Assembly: GCA_050729835.1 (NCBI GenBank)
Contig: JBOHLS010000009.1
Location: forward strand, 28,210-92,209
Reading direction: 5' to 3'
Origin: REEB95 sp050729835
GTDB taxonomy: Bacteria > Pseudomonadota > Alphaproteobacteria > ATCC43930 > CGMCC-115725
Length of the DNA stretch: 64,000 nucleotides
The position numbers were made by a program, and so were the translations under genes. The notes beneath the pieces were generated by a model, which was not told the origin of the DNA, ran no database searches, and was given only the letters and a program-made list of their open reading frames with translations. Shown here in pieces: positions 26,921-35,231 of the stretch; positions within the stretch are counted from its first letter, which is position 1, and every line of letters starts with the position of its first letter.

Positions 26921-27124
26921 ATGGACCTCGAGATCGAAGCGATCAAGGCCAAGATCATCCAGTTGAAGGACGAGCACCACGCGCTCGACGAGGATATCCG
27001 TCGCCTCGAAGAGGGCGGCCCCTTCAATCCGATCGAGATGCAACGCCTGAAGCGCCGCAAGCTGGCGCTCAAGGACCTGTTGGCCCGCCTCGAAAGCAGA
27101 CTGCTGCCCGACATCATCGCCTGA
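26921..27124 (+). CDS. YdcH-like (DUF465) small protein
   Basis: 67 residues starting MDLEIEAIKAKIIQLKDEHH. It is a helical hairpin with the family's second-helix pattern NPIEMQRLKRRKLALKDLLARL. The function is unknown. A TATACT at 26880-26885, about 35 bases before the start, may be its -10 box; a GC hairpin followed by ATTTTT sits immediately upstream of that. The gene precedes purE by 64 bases. This is the second gene of this family in the region (the other at 25337-25507). Confidence 0.85.
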   Translation: MDLEIEAIKAKIIQLKDEHHALDEDIRRLEEGGPFNPIEMQRLKRRKLALKDLLARLESRLLPDIIA

Positions 27125-27188
27125 TCCGCCGCGCTTGCCCGAAGGCGGCACGTTCCTATAATGCGCGCTTCCTGTTCGAGGCGGGGGA

Positions 27189-27680
27189 ATGAAGCGCGCG
27201 CAGCCTGTCAGCATCATCATGGGCAGCCAGTCCGACTGGAAGACCATGCGCCACGCAGCGCGCATGCTCGACCGGCTCGGCGTTGGCTACGAGGCGCGCG
27301 TGGTTTCGGCCCATCGCACGCCGCGGCGGCTTTACGACTACGCCCGCGGCGCCCAGGCGCGCGGCGTCCGCGTGATCATCGCCGGCGCCGGCGGCGCGGC
27401 GCATCTGCCGGGCATGACGGCGTCGATGACGGCGCTGCCGGTGCTCGGCGTGCCGGTCGAGAGCCGCGCCCTCAAGGGCGTCGACAGCTTCCTTTCGATC
27501 GCGCAGATGCCGGGCGGCGTTCCCGTTGGCACGCTGGCGATCGGCAAGGCCGGCGCCACCAACGCCGCCTTGTTGGCGGCGGCGATCCTGGCGCTCGGCG
27601 ACGCCAAGGTCGCAATCCGGCTCGAGCGGTTCCGCAAGCGCCAGACGGCGTCCGTGCCGAAGCGTCCGCCGCGCGGATGA
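27189..27680 (+). CDS. purE: 5-(carboxyamino)imidazole ribonucleotide mutase
   Basis: 163 residues. PurE class I converts N5-CAIR to CAIR in purine synthesis and works directly after PurK. Features are the N-terminal SIIMGSQSDWKTMRHA (substrate phosphate binding), VVSAHRTPRRLYDYA with the catalytic histidine, IIAGAGGAAHLPGMTASM, and LSIAQMPGGVPVGTLAIGKA. GGCGGGGGA upstream is a weak ribosome site. The stop overlaps the ATG of purK (ATGA), so PurE and PurK are made from one message. Confidence 0.96.
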   Translation: MKRAQPVSIIMGSQSDWKTMRHAARMLDRLGVGYEARVVSAHRTPRRLYDYARGAQARGVRVIIAGAGGAAHLPGMTASMTALPVLGVPVESRALKGVDSFLSIAQMPGGVPVGTLAIGKAGATNAALLAAAILALGDAKVAIRLERFRKRQTASVPKRPPRG

Positions 27681-28744
27681 TCCTGCCGGGTGCGACCATC
27701 GGCATCGTCGGCGGCGGGCAGCTCGGCCGCATGACCGCGCTCGCCGCCGCGCGGCTCGGCTATCGCTGCCACATTTTCTCGCCCGACGCCGACGGCCCGG
27801 CAAAGCAGGTGACGCCCTATGCCACCACCGCCGCCTACGACGATCAGGATGCGCTCAAGCGTTTCGCCGCGGCGATCGACATCGCGACCTACGAGTTCGA
27901 GAACGTGCCGCTTGAGACCGCCAAGGCGCTGAACGCGCTGAAGCCGTTGCGGCCGGGGCCCGGCGCGCTCGAGATCGCCCAGGACCGCCTCAAGGAGAAA
28001 TATTTCCTGCGCGGCGTCGGCGCCGCCACCACCGCGTTCCGACCGGTCGAAAGCGCGGCGCAGCTGACGCGCGCGCTGGCCGAGATCGGTCCGCGCGGCG
28101 TGCTCAAGACGGTGCGGCTCGGCTACGACGGCAAGGGCCAGGTCATGCTCGGGCCCGAGAGCGACGCGGCGGCGGCCTGGGACAAGCTCGGTGCCGGGAT
28201 CGCAATCCTCGAAGGCTTCGTCGAATTCGCCTGCGAGGTCTCGGTCATCGTCGCGCGCGGCGAAAAGGGCGAGCTCGCCGCCTTTCCCGTGGTCGAGAAC
28301 CGCCACGTCAATCACATCCTCGATACCACGGTGGCGCCGGCCGAGATTCCCGCCGCGCTCGCCGCCGAGGCCGAGCGCATCGCCCGCCACGTCGCCGAGC
28401 GGCTCGATTTGATTGGTTTGCTGGCGGTCGAGATGTTCGTCACCAAGTCGGGCGAGCTCCTGGTCAACGAGTTGGCGCCGCGGCCACACAATTCCGGCCA
28501 TTGGACGATCGACGCCTGCCTGACCAGCCAGTTCGAGCAACTGGTGCGCGCGGTTTGCGGCCTGCCGCTGGGCTCGACCGAGCGCCATTCCAATGCGGTG
28601 ATGAAGAACCTGATCGGCGACGAGGTCGAAACCTGGCGCCAGGCGCTGACCGAGCTGACCGCGCGCCTCCATCTCTACGGCAAGGGCAAACCAGTACCCG
28701 GCCGCAAGATGGGCCACGTCACGCGGCTGCTGCCGAAACGCTAG
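27677..28744 (+). CDS. purK: 5-(carboxyamino)imidazole ribonucleotide synthase
   Basis: 355 residues, an ATP-grasp enzyme that makes N5-CAIR from AIR, bicarbonate and ATP. It begins PGATIGIVGGGQLGRMTALA. ATP-grasp motifs are VLKTVRLGYDGKGQV, CEVSVIVARGEKG, and EMFVTKSGELLVNELAPRPH with NSGHWTIDAC. The start ATG 27677 lies within the purE stop; a longer open frame through purE is a shadow. The TAG stop shares the four bases CTAG (28741-28744) with the stop of the convergent coq9 gene. Confidence 0.96.
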   Translation: MILPGATIGIVGGGQLGRMTALAAARLGYRCHIFSPDADGPAKQVTPYATTAAYDDQDALKRFAAAIDIATYEFENVPLETAKALNALKPLRPGPGALEIAQDRLKEKYFLRGVGAATTAFRPVESAAQLTRALAEIGPRGVLKTVRLGYDGKGQVMLGPESDAAAAWDKLGAGIAILEGFVEFACEVSVIVARGEKGELAAFPVVENRHVNHILDTTVAPAEIPAALAAEAERIARHVAERLDLIGLLAVEMFVTKSGELLVNELAPRPHNSGHWTIDACLTSQFEQLVRAVCGLPLGSTERHSNAVMKNLIGDEVETWRQALTELTARLHLYGKGKPVPGRKMGHVTRLLPKR

Positions 28745-29385
28745 GCGCGGCGCAGGCGGGCCAGCGCGCCGAGCGCGCGCAGCGGATTGGGTAGGCGGCC
28801 GAGCGCCGCGGTGGCGCGGCCGCGCAGCTTCGGGATCTGCATCACCTCGGCGATGCGGCGGTCGAGGAATGCGGCCGTCGCCTCATTGTCCAGCGATTTA
28901 TCGTCGAGCCAATAGAGCGTGGTGGCGGCAGTGATGCCGGCGAGCAGGCCACGCTTGGTGTAGAAGCTGAAATCGGTCGAACGGTCGCCAGCGGCGTGCC
29001 ACAACATGTCGACCGTGTGATAGAGCAGGCGGGGTCCGAGCGGCAGGTTCGCTGGCAGGGCCAGGAACGCCAGCATCCGCCGCACCGCCTCGCGATGCGT
29101 CTCGAGCAGCGTCAGCCGGGTGCGGACGCCGAGCGCGATGCGCTCGCGCAGCTTGAGGCGCGCGGAATTTTCCTTGGCAAGCGCCGCCTCGGTCGCGCGG
29201 TCGGCCCAATCGCTGAACGCCGCCACCACGTCGCGCACGCCGTGCGGAAAGAGCGAGGCAATCTCGGCGTCGGTGAGCTCGACGCGCTTGGTGGCATGGC
29301 TCAGCGCGCGCCGGCTCCAACCCTCGAACGGCACGTTAGGCAGCATCGCCAACATCACCTTGTCGCGGAGTGCGCGGTCGTCCAT
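28741..29385 (-). CDS. COQ9 family protein (ubiquinone biosynthesis)
   Basis: 214 residues from ATG 29385, one base after the def stop. COQ9 proteins have a TetR-like helical fold and bind isoprenoid lipids to help ubiquinone synthesis. Typical segments are MLPNVPFEGWSRRALSHATK, FPHGVRDVVAAFSDWADR, and WHAAGDRSTDFSFYTKRGLL with GITAATTLYWLDD. No membrane helix is predicted; a C-terminal amphipathic helix is likely. It is translated after def in one transcript. Its stop overlaps purK's on the other strand. Confidence 0.9.
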   Translation of the reverse strand: MDDRALRDKVMLAMLPNVPFEGWSRRALSHATKRVELTDAEIASLFPHGVRDVVAAFSDWADRATEAALAKENSARLKLRERIALGVRTRLTLLETHREAVRRMLAFLALPANLPLGPRLLYHTVDMLWHAAGDRSTDFSFYTKRGLLAGITAATTLYWLDDKSLDNEATAAFLDRRIAEVMQIPKLRGRATAALGRLPNPLRALGALARLRRA

Positions 29386-29386
29386 G

Positions 29387-29953
29387 TCACTCGGCCGCGT
29401 CGGCATCGGCCTTGCCGGCGCCGATCTCGATCGGGAAACGCATGCCTTCCTCGAGATAGGTCAGCAGCCGCAGATCGGTCATGCGCTGGGGATAGAGGAT
29501 GCCGTCGAGATGGTCGCATTCGTGCTGCACGACGCGGGCATGGAAGCCCTCGACCGTGCGGTCGACCGGTTTGGCGTCGAGGCTGACGCCGCGATAGCGA
29601 ATGCGGGTGAAGCGCGGCACCGCGCCCTTGAGGCCGGGCACCGACAGGCAGCCTTCCCAGTCGAGTTCGGTCTCGGCGGTTAGCGGCTCGATCATCGGGT
29701 TGATCAGCACGGTGAGCATCTGCGGCTTGTCGAGCGGCCGGCCGGTCAGCCGCGTCTCGCCAACCTCGAAGACCACCACGCGCCGCGCGACGTGGACCTG
29801 CGGCGCGGCCAAGCCGGTGCCGCCGGCGTCGTGCATGGTCTCGATCATGTCGGCGACTAGCTCGCGGATTTCCGGCGCGGCCGGATCGGCCACCGCCGCC
29901 GCTTTTTCGCGCAGCACCGGGTGGCCCATGCGGGCGATTTTGAGAATGGCCAT
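29387..29953 (-). CDS. def: Peptide deformylase
   Basis: 188 residues. It removes the N-formyl group from nascent proteins using a metal ion. All three motifs are present: GGTGLAAPQV (motif 1), EGCLSVPG (motif 2, with the metal Cys), and QHECDHLDG (motif 3, HExxH). The start ATG 29953 (MAILKIARMGHPVLR) gives the expected N-terminus; a longer frame to 30001 is not needed. It precedes coq9 by one base. Other alphaproteobacteria carry several deformylases, so it need not be the only copy. Confidence 0.95.
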   Translation of the reverse strand: MAILKIARMGHPVLREKAAAVADPAAPEIRELVADMIETMHDAGGTGLAAPQVHVARRVVVFEVGETRLTGRPLDKPQMLTVLINPMIEPLTAETELDWEGCLSVPGLKGAVPRFTRIRYRGVSLDAKPVDRTVEGFHARVVQHECDHLDGILYPQRMTDLRLLTYLEEGMRFPIEIGAGKADADAAE

Positions 29954-30147
29954 AGTCCCATTATAAATCGATTCGGACCGCCGGTGCGGCGCAAAAGCCA
30001 CGCTCTCCGGCCGTGGTGGAACGGGCGGGCGGTGCGGCCTTCACAAACCGCTGATTTGGTGATATTGAGCCGCCCCTCGGGCCGAATTCCTTGGGGCCGG
30101 CCTGGGATTTGACCCTTAACTCGGTTGGCCAAAGGCGCAACGTTCTC

Positions 30148-30351
30148 GTGCAGATTCTCGTCCGCGACAACAACGTCGATCAGGTGCTTCGCGCGCTCAA
30201 GAAGAAGATGCAGCGCGAAGGGCTTTTCCGGGAAATGAAAATCCGCCTCAATTACGAGAAGCCGTCCGAGCGTCGCGCCCGCGAGCGCGCCGAAGCGGTC
30301 CGCCGCTACCGCAAGCTGCTGCGGAAGCGCATGGAGCGCGAGGGGTATTAG
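30148..30351 (+). CDS. rpsU: 30S ribosomal protein S21
   Basis: 67 residues from GTG 30148. The sequence QILVRDNNVDQVLRALKKKM and the basic tail ending RKRMEREGY are typical of alphaproteobacterial S21, which sits near the anti-Shine-Dalgarno region of 16S rRNA and influences initiation. AAAGG about 13 bases upstream is a weak site. The gene diverges from def across a 194-base gap and is followed by a strong terminator. Confidence 0.94.
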   Translation: MQILVRDNNVDQVLRALKKKMQREGLFREMKIRLNYEKPSERRARERAEAVRRYRKLLRKRMEREGY

Positions 30352-30380
30352 TCCGTTTCGCGCAAGGCGAGAATCAACAA

Positions 30381-30403
30381 AAAGCCGCCCACCGGGCGGC
30401 TTT
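30381..30403. terminator. Bidirectional terminator between rpsU and pntB
   Basis: A perfect 10-bp stem, AAAGCCGCCC (30381-30390) with GGGCGGCTTT (30394-30403), has a 3-base loop. It is flanked by A-rich sequence on one side and T-rich on the other, so it can act for both converging genes (rpsU on plus, pntB on minus). Confidence 0.88.
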
Positions 30404-30409
30404 CGTGTT

Positions 30410-31804
30410 TCAGGCCCCGAGTGCCTTGACGATCTCCTCGCACATCTTCTTGGCGTCGCCGAAGAGCATCATGGTGTTGTCGCGGAAGAACAGCTCGTTC
30501 TCGACGCCGGCATAGCCCGACGCCATCGAGCGCTTGACGAATAGCACGGTCTTGGCTTTCTCGACGTCGAGGATCGGCATGCCGTAGATCGCCGATTTGG
30601 GGTCGGTCTTGGCCGCCGGGTTGGTGACGTCGTTGGCGCCGATGACGAAGGCGACGTCGGTTGTAGAGAAGTCGCGGTTGATCTCCTCGAGCTCCATCAC
30701 GTCCTCGTAGGGCACGTTGGCCTCGGCCAAGAGCACGTTCATATGCCCCGGCATGCGGCCCGCCACCGGATGGATGGCGTAATGCACGGTGACGCCTTCC
30801 TTCTTGAGGATGTCGGCCATCTCCTTGAGCGCGTGCTGCGCTTGGGCGACCGCCATGCCGTAGCCCGGCACGATGATGACCGAGCTGGCATTTTTGAGGA
30901 TGAAGGCGGCATCGTCGGCGCTGCCGGATTTGACCGCATTGTCGCCGGGACCGGCGCTGGCCGCCGCGCCGCCCTCGGTGCCGAAGCCGCCAAGGATGAC
31001 GTTGAAGATCGAGCGGTTCATCCCCTTGCACATGATGTAGGAGAGGATGGCGCCCGACGACCCGACCAGCGCGCCGGTGATGATCAGCAGAGAATTGGCG
31101 AGGGTGAAGCCGATACCGCACGCCGCCCAGCCCGAATAGCTGTTCAGCATCGAGATCACCACCGGCATGTCGGCACCGCCGATCGGCACGATTAGCAGAA
31201 ACCCCAGCAGCAGCGACAAGCCGACCATCGCCCAGAACGTGACCGGCAGCTGCGCCATCACGAACCAGACGATGAGGCCGACGAGCACCAAGCCGAGCAG
31301 CGCGTTGAGCGGATGCTGGCCGGGGAACACCAGCGGCTTGCCGGTGATCAGGCCTTGCAGCTTGCCAAAGGCGATGATCGAGCCGGTGAAGGTGATGGCG
31401 CCGATCGCCGTGCCGAGGCTCATCTCGATCAGGCTATGACTCTGGATCGCGCCGAGCTGGCCGATGCCGTAGGCGGCGGGCGCATAGAACGCGGCGGTGG
31501 CGACGCAGACCGCGGCCAGGCCCACCAGGCTGTGGAAGGCGGCGACGAGCTGCGGCAGCGCCGTCATCTGGATGCGCAGCGCGATGAAGGTGCCGATAGC
31601 GCCGCCGATGACGATTCCGGCGACGATCACCCCGTAGCTGAGCACGCCGGGCGAGGCTAGCGTGGTGCCGATGGCGATCACCATGCCGACGATGCCGAAG
31701 AGGTTGCCGCCGCGCGCCGTCTCGGGCGACGACAGGCCGCGCAGCGCCATGATGAAGCAGATGCTGGCGAGCAGATAGAGCAGCGCCGCAAGATTTGCGG
31801 TCAT
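30410..31804 (-). CDS. pntB: NAD(P) transhydrogenase subunit beta
   Basis: 464 residues. It is the beta subunit of the proton-translocating transhydrogenase that makes NADPH from NADH using the proton gradient. The N-terminal half has about 9 membrane helices. The C-terminal domain (from about residue 290) binds NADP(H): VIIVPGYGMAVAQAQHALKE, the HPVAGRMPGHMNVLLAEA loop, VIGANDVTNPAAK, and GYAGVENELFFRDN. It is the third gene of the pntAA-pntAB-pntB operon. Its ATG overlaps the pntAB stop (ATGA). Confidence 0.96.
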   Translation of the reverse strand: MTANLAALLYLLASICFIMALRGLSSPETARGGNLFGIVGMVIAIGTTLASPGVLSYGVIVAGIVIGGAIGTFIALRIQMTALPQLVAAFHSLVGLAAVCVATAAFYAPAAYGIGQLGAIQSHSLIEMSLGTAIGAITFTGSIIAFGKLQGLITGKPLVFPGQHPLNALLGLVLVGLIVWFVMAQLPVTFWAMVGLSLLLGFLLIVPIGGADMPVVISMLNSYSGWAACGIGFTLANSLLIITGALVGSSGAILSYIMCKGMNRSIFNVILGGFGTEGGAAASAGPGDNAVKSGSADDAAFILKNASSVIIVPGYGMAVAQAQHALKEMADILKKEGVTVHYAIHPVAGRMPGHMNVLLAEANVPYEDVMELEEINRDFSTTDVAFVIGANDVTNPAAKTDPKSAIYGMPILDVEKAKTVLFVKRSMASGYAGVENELFFRDNTMMLFGDAKKMCEEIVKALGA

Positions 31805-32121
31805 TTGCCGGCCTTCTCCTTGGGCGCCTTCTTCTTGAACATCTGCAGCATGCGCTGGGTCACGATGAAGCCGCCGAAGATGTTGACCGAGGCCAACGTC
31901 ACGGCGGCGAAGCCCATGACCTTGGAAAAGCTGAAACCGGCGGGGCCGGCGGCGATCAGCGCGCCGACGATGATCACCGACGAGATGGCGTTGGTGACGC
32001 TCATCAGCGGCGAGTGGAGGGCCGGCGTGACGCGCCAGACGACGTAATAGCCGACGAACACCGCCAGCACGAAGACGGTGAGGAAGAACACGAAGACGTC
32101 GGCGTGGGCGCCGGTTTCCAT
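31801..32121 (-). CDS. pntAB: NAD(P) transhydrogenase subunit alpha, membrane part (PntAB)
   Basis: 106 residues with three to four membrane helices: DVFVFFLTVFVLAVFVGYYV, SSVIIVGALIAAG, and FAAVTLASVNIFGGFIVTQR. It corresponds to the C-terminal membrane portion of the alpha subunit, separately encoded as is usual in alphaproteobacteria. It forms part of the proton channel with PntB. It starts 3 bases after pntAA and overlaps pntB. Confidence 0.95.
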   Translation of the reverse strand: METGAHADVFVFFLTVFVLAVFVGYYVVWRVTPALHSPLMSVTNAISSVIIVGALIAAGPAGFSFSKVMGFAAVTLASVNIFGGFIVTQRMLQMFKKKAPKEKAGK

Positions 32122-32124
32122 GGC

Positions 32125-33252
32125 TCAGCCTCCCGCCATTTGCGGATGGACGACCTTGCCGTCGCGCGTCAGCAGGCTCGCCTTCACGATCTCGTCGGAC
32201 TCGTCGATCTTGAGCGCCTTGTCCTTGTCCAAGATGAGGCCGAGGAAGGCGAAGAGGTTGCGGGCATAGAGCGCGCTGGCGTCGACCGCGATGCGCGCCG
32301 GCATGTTGCTGTGGCCGATGATCGCGACGCCGTTGGGCGTGGTCACGGTTTCGTCGGGCTTGCTGCCTTCGACATTGCCACCCTGCTCGACGGCGAGATC
32401 GACGACCACCGAGCCCGAGCGCATCACGCCGAGCATCTCCTTGGTGATCAGGATCGGCGCCTTGCGGCCGGGAATTAGCGCGGTGCAGATGACGATGTCG
32501 GTCTTCTTGAGCGCCTCGGTGACGTGCTCGCGCTGGCGCCGGGTGAAGTCCTCACTCGCTTCCTTGGCATAGCCGCCGGCGGTCTCCATCGCCTTCATCG
32601 CCTCGAGATCAACGGCGAGGAAGGTGGCACCGAGGCTTTCGACCTGCTCCTTGGCGGCATAGCGCACGTCGGTCGCCGAAACCACGCCGCCGAGGCGGCG
32701 CGCGGTGGCAATCGCCTGGAGCCCGGCGACGCCGGCGCCCATCACCAGCACGCGCGCCGGCGCCACGGTGCCGGCGGCGGTCATCATCATTGGCATGGCG
32801 CGGCCGAAATAATCGGCGGCGTCGAGCACCGCCTTGTAGCCGGAGAGATTCGCCTGGCTCGATAGCACGTCCATCGCCTGGGCACGGGTGATGCGCGGCA
32901 CCAGCTCCATCGCGAAGGCGGTCACGCCCGCCTGGGCATAGGCCTGGACCTCGTCCTTGTGCTGCAACGGCGCGAGCATGGCAACCAGCACCGCTCCGCG
33001 CTTCATCGCCTTGACCTCGTCGGCGGTCGGCCGCTGCACCTTGAGCACGATCTCGGCGCCAAGCGCAGCCGCGGCGTCACCGAGCTGGGCACCAGCCGCG
33101 GCATAGGCGTCGTCGGTATAGGCGGCGCCGGCGCCGGCGCCGCGCTCGATGATCACGGCATGGCCCTGGCCGACGAGGCGCTTGGCCGTGTCGGGCGAGG
33201 CGGCGACGCGGCGCTCGCCAGCCCGGCGCTCCTTGGGTATGCCGATCATCAT
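32125..33252 (-). CDS. pntAA: NAD(P) transhydrogenase subunit alpha, NAD-binding part (PntAA)
   Basis: 375 residues, cytosolic, binding NAD(H) (domain I). It begins MMIGIPKERRAGERRVAASP, typical of the alanine dehydrogenase/PntA family. The Rossmann motif ARVLVMGAGVAGLQAIATAR lies at about residues 165-184. The end GKVVHPQMAGG is conserved. ATG at 33252 or 33249 are equivalent choices. It is the first gene of the operon; about 100 bases of non-coding DNA separate it from a small secreted-protein gene upstream on the same strand. Confidence 0.95.
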   Translation of the reverse strand: MMIGIPKERRAGERRVAASPDTAKRLVGQGHAVIIERGAGAGAAYTDDAYAAAGAQLGDAAAALGAEIVLKVQRPTADEVKAMKRGAVLVAMLAPLQHKDEVQAYAQAGVTAFAMELVPRITRAQAMDVLSSQANLSGYKAVLDAADYFGRAMPMMMTAAGTVAPARVLVMGAGVAGLQAIATARRLGGVVSATDVRYAAKEQVESLGATFLAVDLEAMKAMETAGGYAKEASEDFTRRQREHVTEALKKTDIVICTALIPGRKAPILITKEMLGVMRSGSVVVDLAVEQGGNVEGSKPDETVTTPNGVAIIGHSNMPARIAVDASALYARNLFAFLGLILDKDKALKIDESDEIVKASLLTRDGKVVHPQMAGG

Positions 33253-33353
33253 CCGGTAAAACGTTCCCCTGCTGCCTTATTTCCCTGGGCCGCGGCAGCG
33301 CGGGCGGCACAATGCCGCGCTCGGGCGGCTTTCTCAAGGTTTTTGGGCCGCGA

Positions 33354-33593
33354 CTATTTGACCAGTTGCTCGGCGTGATGCAGGTCATCGGCGCACAGCT
33401 TCGCGCGGCCGGCGTTATCATCGTCCTGCGCCTTGGCGAGGAGCAATTCGAGCTCGCGCTGCTTGGCTTGGTCGTCGAGTCCGGCGAGGTGCGCCCGCAT
33501 CGCCGCGATCTCTTGCGCGCAATCGGCATGGGCCGTGCCGGCCGCGGCAACCAGCGCCACGACGAGAGCCAGGAGTGGCAGGACCCTTCTCAT
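33354..33593 (-). CDS. Small secreted protein of unknown function
   Basis: 79 residues. A clear signal peptide (MRRVLPLLALVVALVAAAGTAHA, cleavage after residue 23) leads to a short mature part that is helical and contains two cysteines (ADCAQEIAAMRAH and RAKLCADDLHHAEQLV), possibly disulfide-bonded in the periplasm. A GGGGGAAAGAC site precedes the ATG. No family is recognised. It may be cotranscribed with the pnt operon downstream, but a gap of 101 bases leaves this open. Confidence 0.75.
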   Translation of the reverse strand: MRRVLPLLALVVALVAAAGTAHADCAQEIAAMRAHLAGLDDQAKQRELELLLAKAQDDDNAGRAKLCADDLHHAEQLVK

Positions 33594-33702
33594 GTCTTTC
33601 CCCCGAAACTAAGATAGCAGCGATCCGTCAACCGGTGCGCCGCCGTGTCCGGCGCCCGGTCGGTGCACCAAGGATTGTGGTGCCAGGTTCCGGCACCCCC
33701 AA

Positions 33703-33727
33703 GGAATAATTCACATCCGAATCCGTT
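33703..33727 (+). promoter_or_regulatory. ECF-sigma-type promoter before the sigma factor gene
   Basis: GGAAT at 33703-33707 and CGTT at 33724-33727 are separated by 16 bases, close to the GGAAC-N16/17-CGTT consensus of alphaproteobacterial ECF sigma factors such as EcfG. It lies 53 bases upstream of the ECF sigma gene start. Autoregulation of the sigma/anti-sigma pair is the likely reading. Confidence 0.6.
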
Positions 33728-33779
33728 GTCACCATGTCAGGTTCGATCGGGCGTCCCGGCTCTGCCAGGGGCGGGCGCG

Positions 33780-34304
33780 ATGAGCGCGGCGTTCAGCGAC
33801 CAGCTCGTCGCCGTCTTGCCCCGGCTGCGGCGGTTCGCCCGGGGCCTGACCGGTTCCGCCGTCGAAGCGGACGATCTTCTCCAGGCGGCTTGCGAACGGG
33901 CCCTGGCTCGCGCGCACCAGTTTCAGCCGGGAACACGCTTCGACAGCTGGATGTTTCGCATCGTGCAGACGGTCTGGATCGATCAACTGCGCGCGCGCGA
34001 CATCAGGCGGACCGAGAGCGAGGACGAGGCAGCGGGTGCGGGCACCGACGAGCCGTCGCGGCGGGTCGAAGCCCGACTGGCATTGCGCGAGGTGCAGGCG
34101 GCGATCGCCGTCCTGCCCGCCGAACAGCGCCTGGTCCTGCTCCTCGTGACGGTCGAAGGCTTGAGCTATAGGGAAGCGGCGGAGGTCGCTGCGGTGCCGG
34201 TGGGCACCATCATGAGTCGGTTGGCGCGGGCGCGGATGGCGCTCCTCGCGAAGCTTGGTGGTGACGCTCTCCGGAGGAGTACGGAAGATGCAAAGGCCGA
34301 ATGA
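33780..34304 (+). CDS. ECF RNA polymerase sigma factor
   Basis: 174 residues from ATG 33780. Sigma region 2 is at about residues 12-75 (VEADDLLQAACERALARAHQ, then FDSWMFRIVQTVWIDQLRAR). Region 4 is at about residues 110-165 (LPAEQRLVLLLVTVEGLSYR, then EAAEVAAVPVGTIMSRLARA). No region 3 is present, as in ECF factors. It overlaps the anti-sigma gene by 17 bases, indicating coupled translation. The upstream ECF-like promoter suggests self-control. Targets might include the adjacent OpgC/SGNH genes, but this is inference. Confidence 0.9.
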   Translation: MSAAFSDQLVAVLPRLRRFARGLTGSAVEADDLLQAACERALARAHQFQPGTRFDSWMFRIVQTVWIDQLRARDIRRTESEDEAAGAGTDEPSRRVEARLALREVQAAIAVLPAEQRLVLLLVTVEGLSYREAAEVAAVPVGTIMSRLARARMALLAKLGGDALRRSTEDAKAE

Positions 34305-35145
34305 CGAGACCCTCATCGCCTATCTCGACGGCGAATTGGACGAACGCGAAACTCTGGTGGTGATCCAGGCGCTGGCGCGCGACGAGCGCCTTCAGGCCCT
34401 TGCTGAGCGCCTCAACGCCAGCGCGCGGCTGATCCGTTCCGCCTACGACGACGTGTTGCGCGAATCCGTGCCCGCCCGCCTGATCGTAGCGGCGCGCGGC
34501 GAGCGCGGCCTGAGCGCGTTGCAGCGCGCGCTGGCCCGGCTGGCGCGCTGGCGGGCGGTGCTCGGCGAGCGGCCGTGGTGGATCGGCGTGCCGGCGGCGG
34601 CGGCGCTGGCGGGCCTCGTAATCGGCGGCGGCGTCGGCTACGTCGCCGGCACCGAGCAAAGCGCGAGCCTAACCGCGCAGCAGGACCTGGTCACGACCGG
34701 CGCCGGCGCCAACTGGCTCGACAACGTCGCCGGCTATCATAAGCTGCTCGTCAAGGCGGGCAGCAACGACCGCGCGCTGATGGATGTGCCGGCCGACGGT
34801 AACGATGGCGCGGCGCGCAAGGCTGGCCAGCTGCCGTCCGACTTCCGCCTGCCTAACCTCAAGCCGTGGAGCCTGCAGTTCCAGGGCGCCCGGCTTCTGG
34901 TGGTCGACGGCCGGCCGGCGACGCAGCTTTTCTACACGACCGACAACAAGAACCTGGGGCCGCTGACCTTCGTCGAGGCGTCGTCGTCGAAGTCTGATCT
35001 CGCGCCGACCTTCGATCGCCGCGAGGACCTCAATATCCTCTACTGGCGCCATCACGGGCATGCCTATGCGCTCGTCGGCACGGCGGATATTGGCTATCTC
35101 TGGAACATCTACAACGACATCGCCTGGCAGCTCGACGCCATCTAG
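34288..35145 (+). CDS. Transmembrane anti-sigma factor
   Basis: 285 residues from ATG 34288, with GGAGGA 10-15 bases upstream inside the sigma gene. The cytosolic N-terminus (NDETLIAYLDGELDERETLV) has the anti-sigma helical start typical of such partners, without a zinc-binding HxxxCxxC motif. One membrane helix lies at about residues 97-120 (WWIGVPAAAALAGLVIGGGV). The C-terminal 165 residues would be periplasmic and may sense the signal; they contain Trp/Tyr-rich segments such as NILYWRHHGHAYALVG. It probably sequesters the ECF sigma factor at the membrane. The signal is unknown. Confidence 0.85.
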   Translation: MQRPNDETLIAYLDGELDERETLVVIQALARDERLQALAERLNASARLIRSAYDDVLRESVPARLIVAARGERGLSALQRALARLARWRAVLGERPWWIGVPAAAALAGLVIGGGVGYVAGTEQSASLTAQQDLVTTGAGANWLDNVAGYHKLLVKAGSNDRALMDVPADGNDGAARKAGQLPSDFRLPNLKPWSLQFQGARLLVVDGRPATQLFYTTDNKNLGPLTFVEASSSKSDLAPTFDRREDLNILYWRHHGHAYALVGTADIGYLWNIYNDIAWQLDAI

Positions 35146-35231
35146 GCGAGAACCGCCGCACCGCCGGGCAAGCCAGGCCGGCGGCGGGTCGAATCTCGCC
35201 TTGCCGCTGCCGGCTCGGTAAAATCGTCGCC

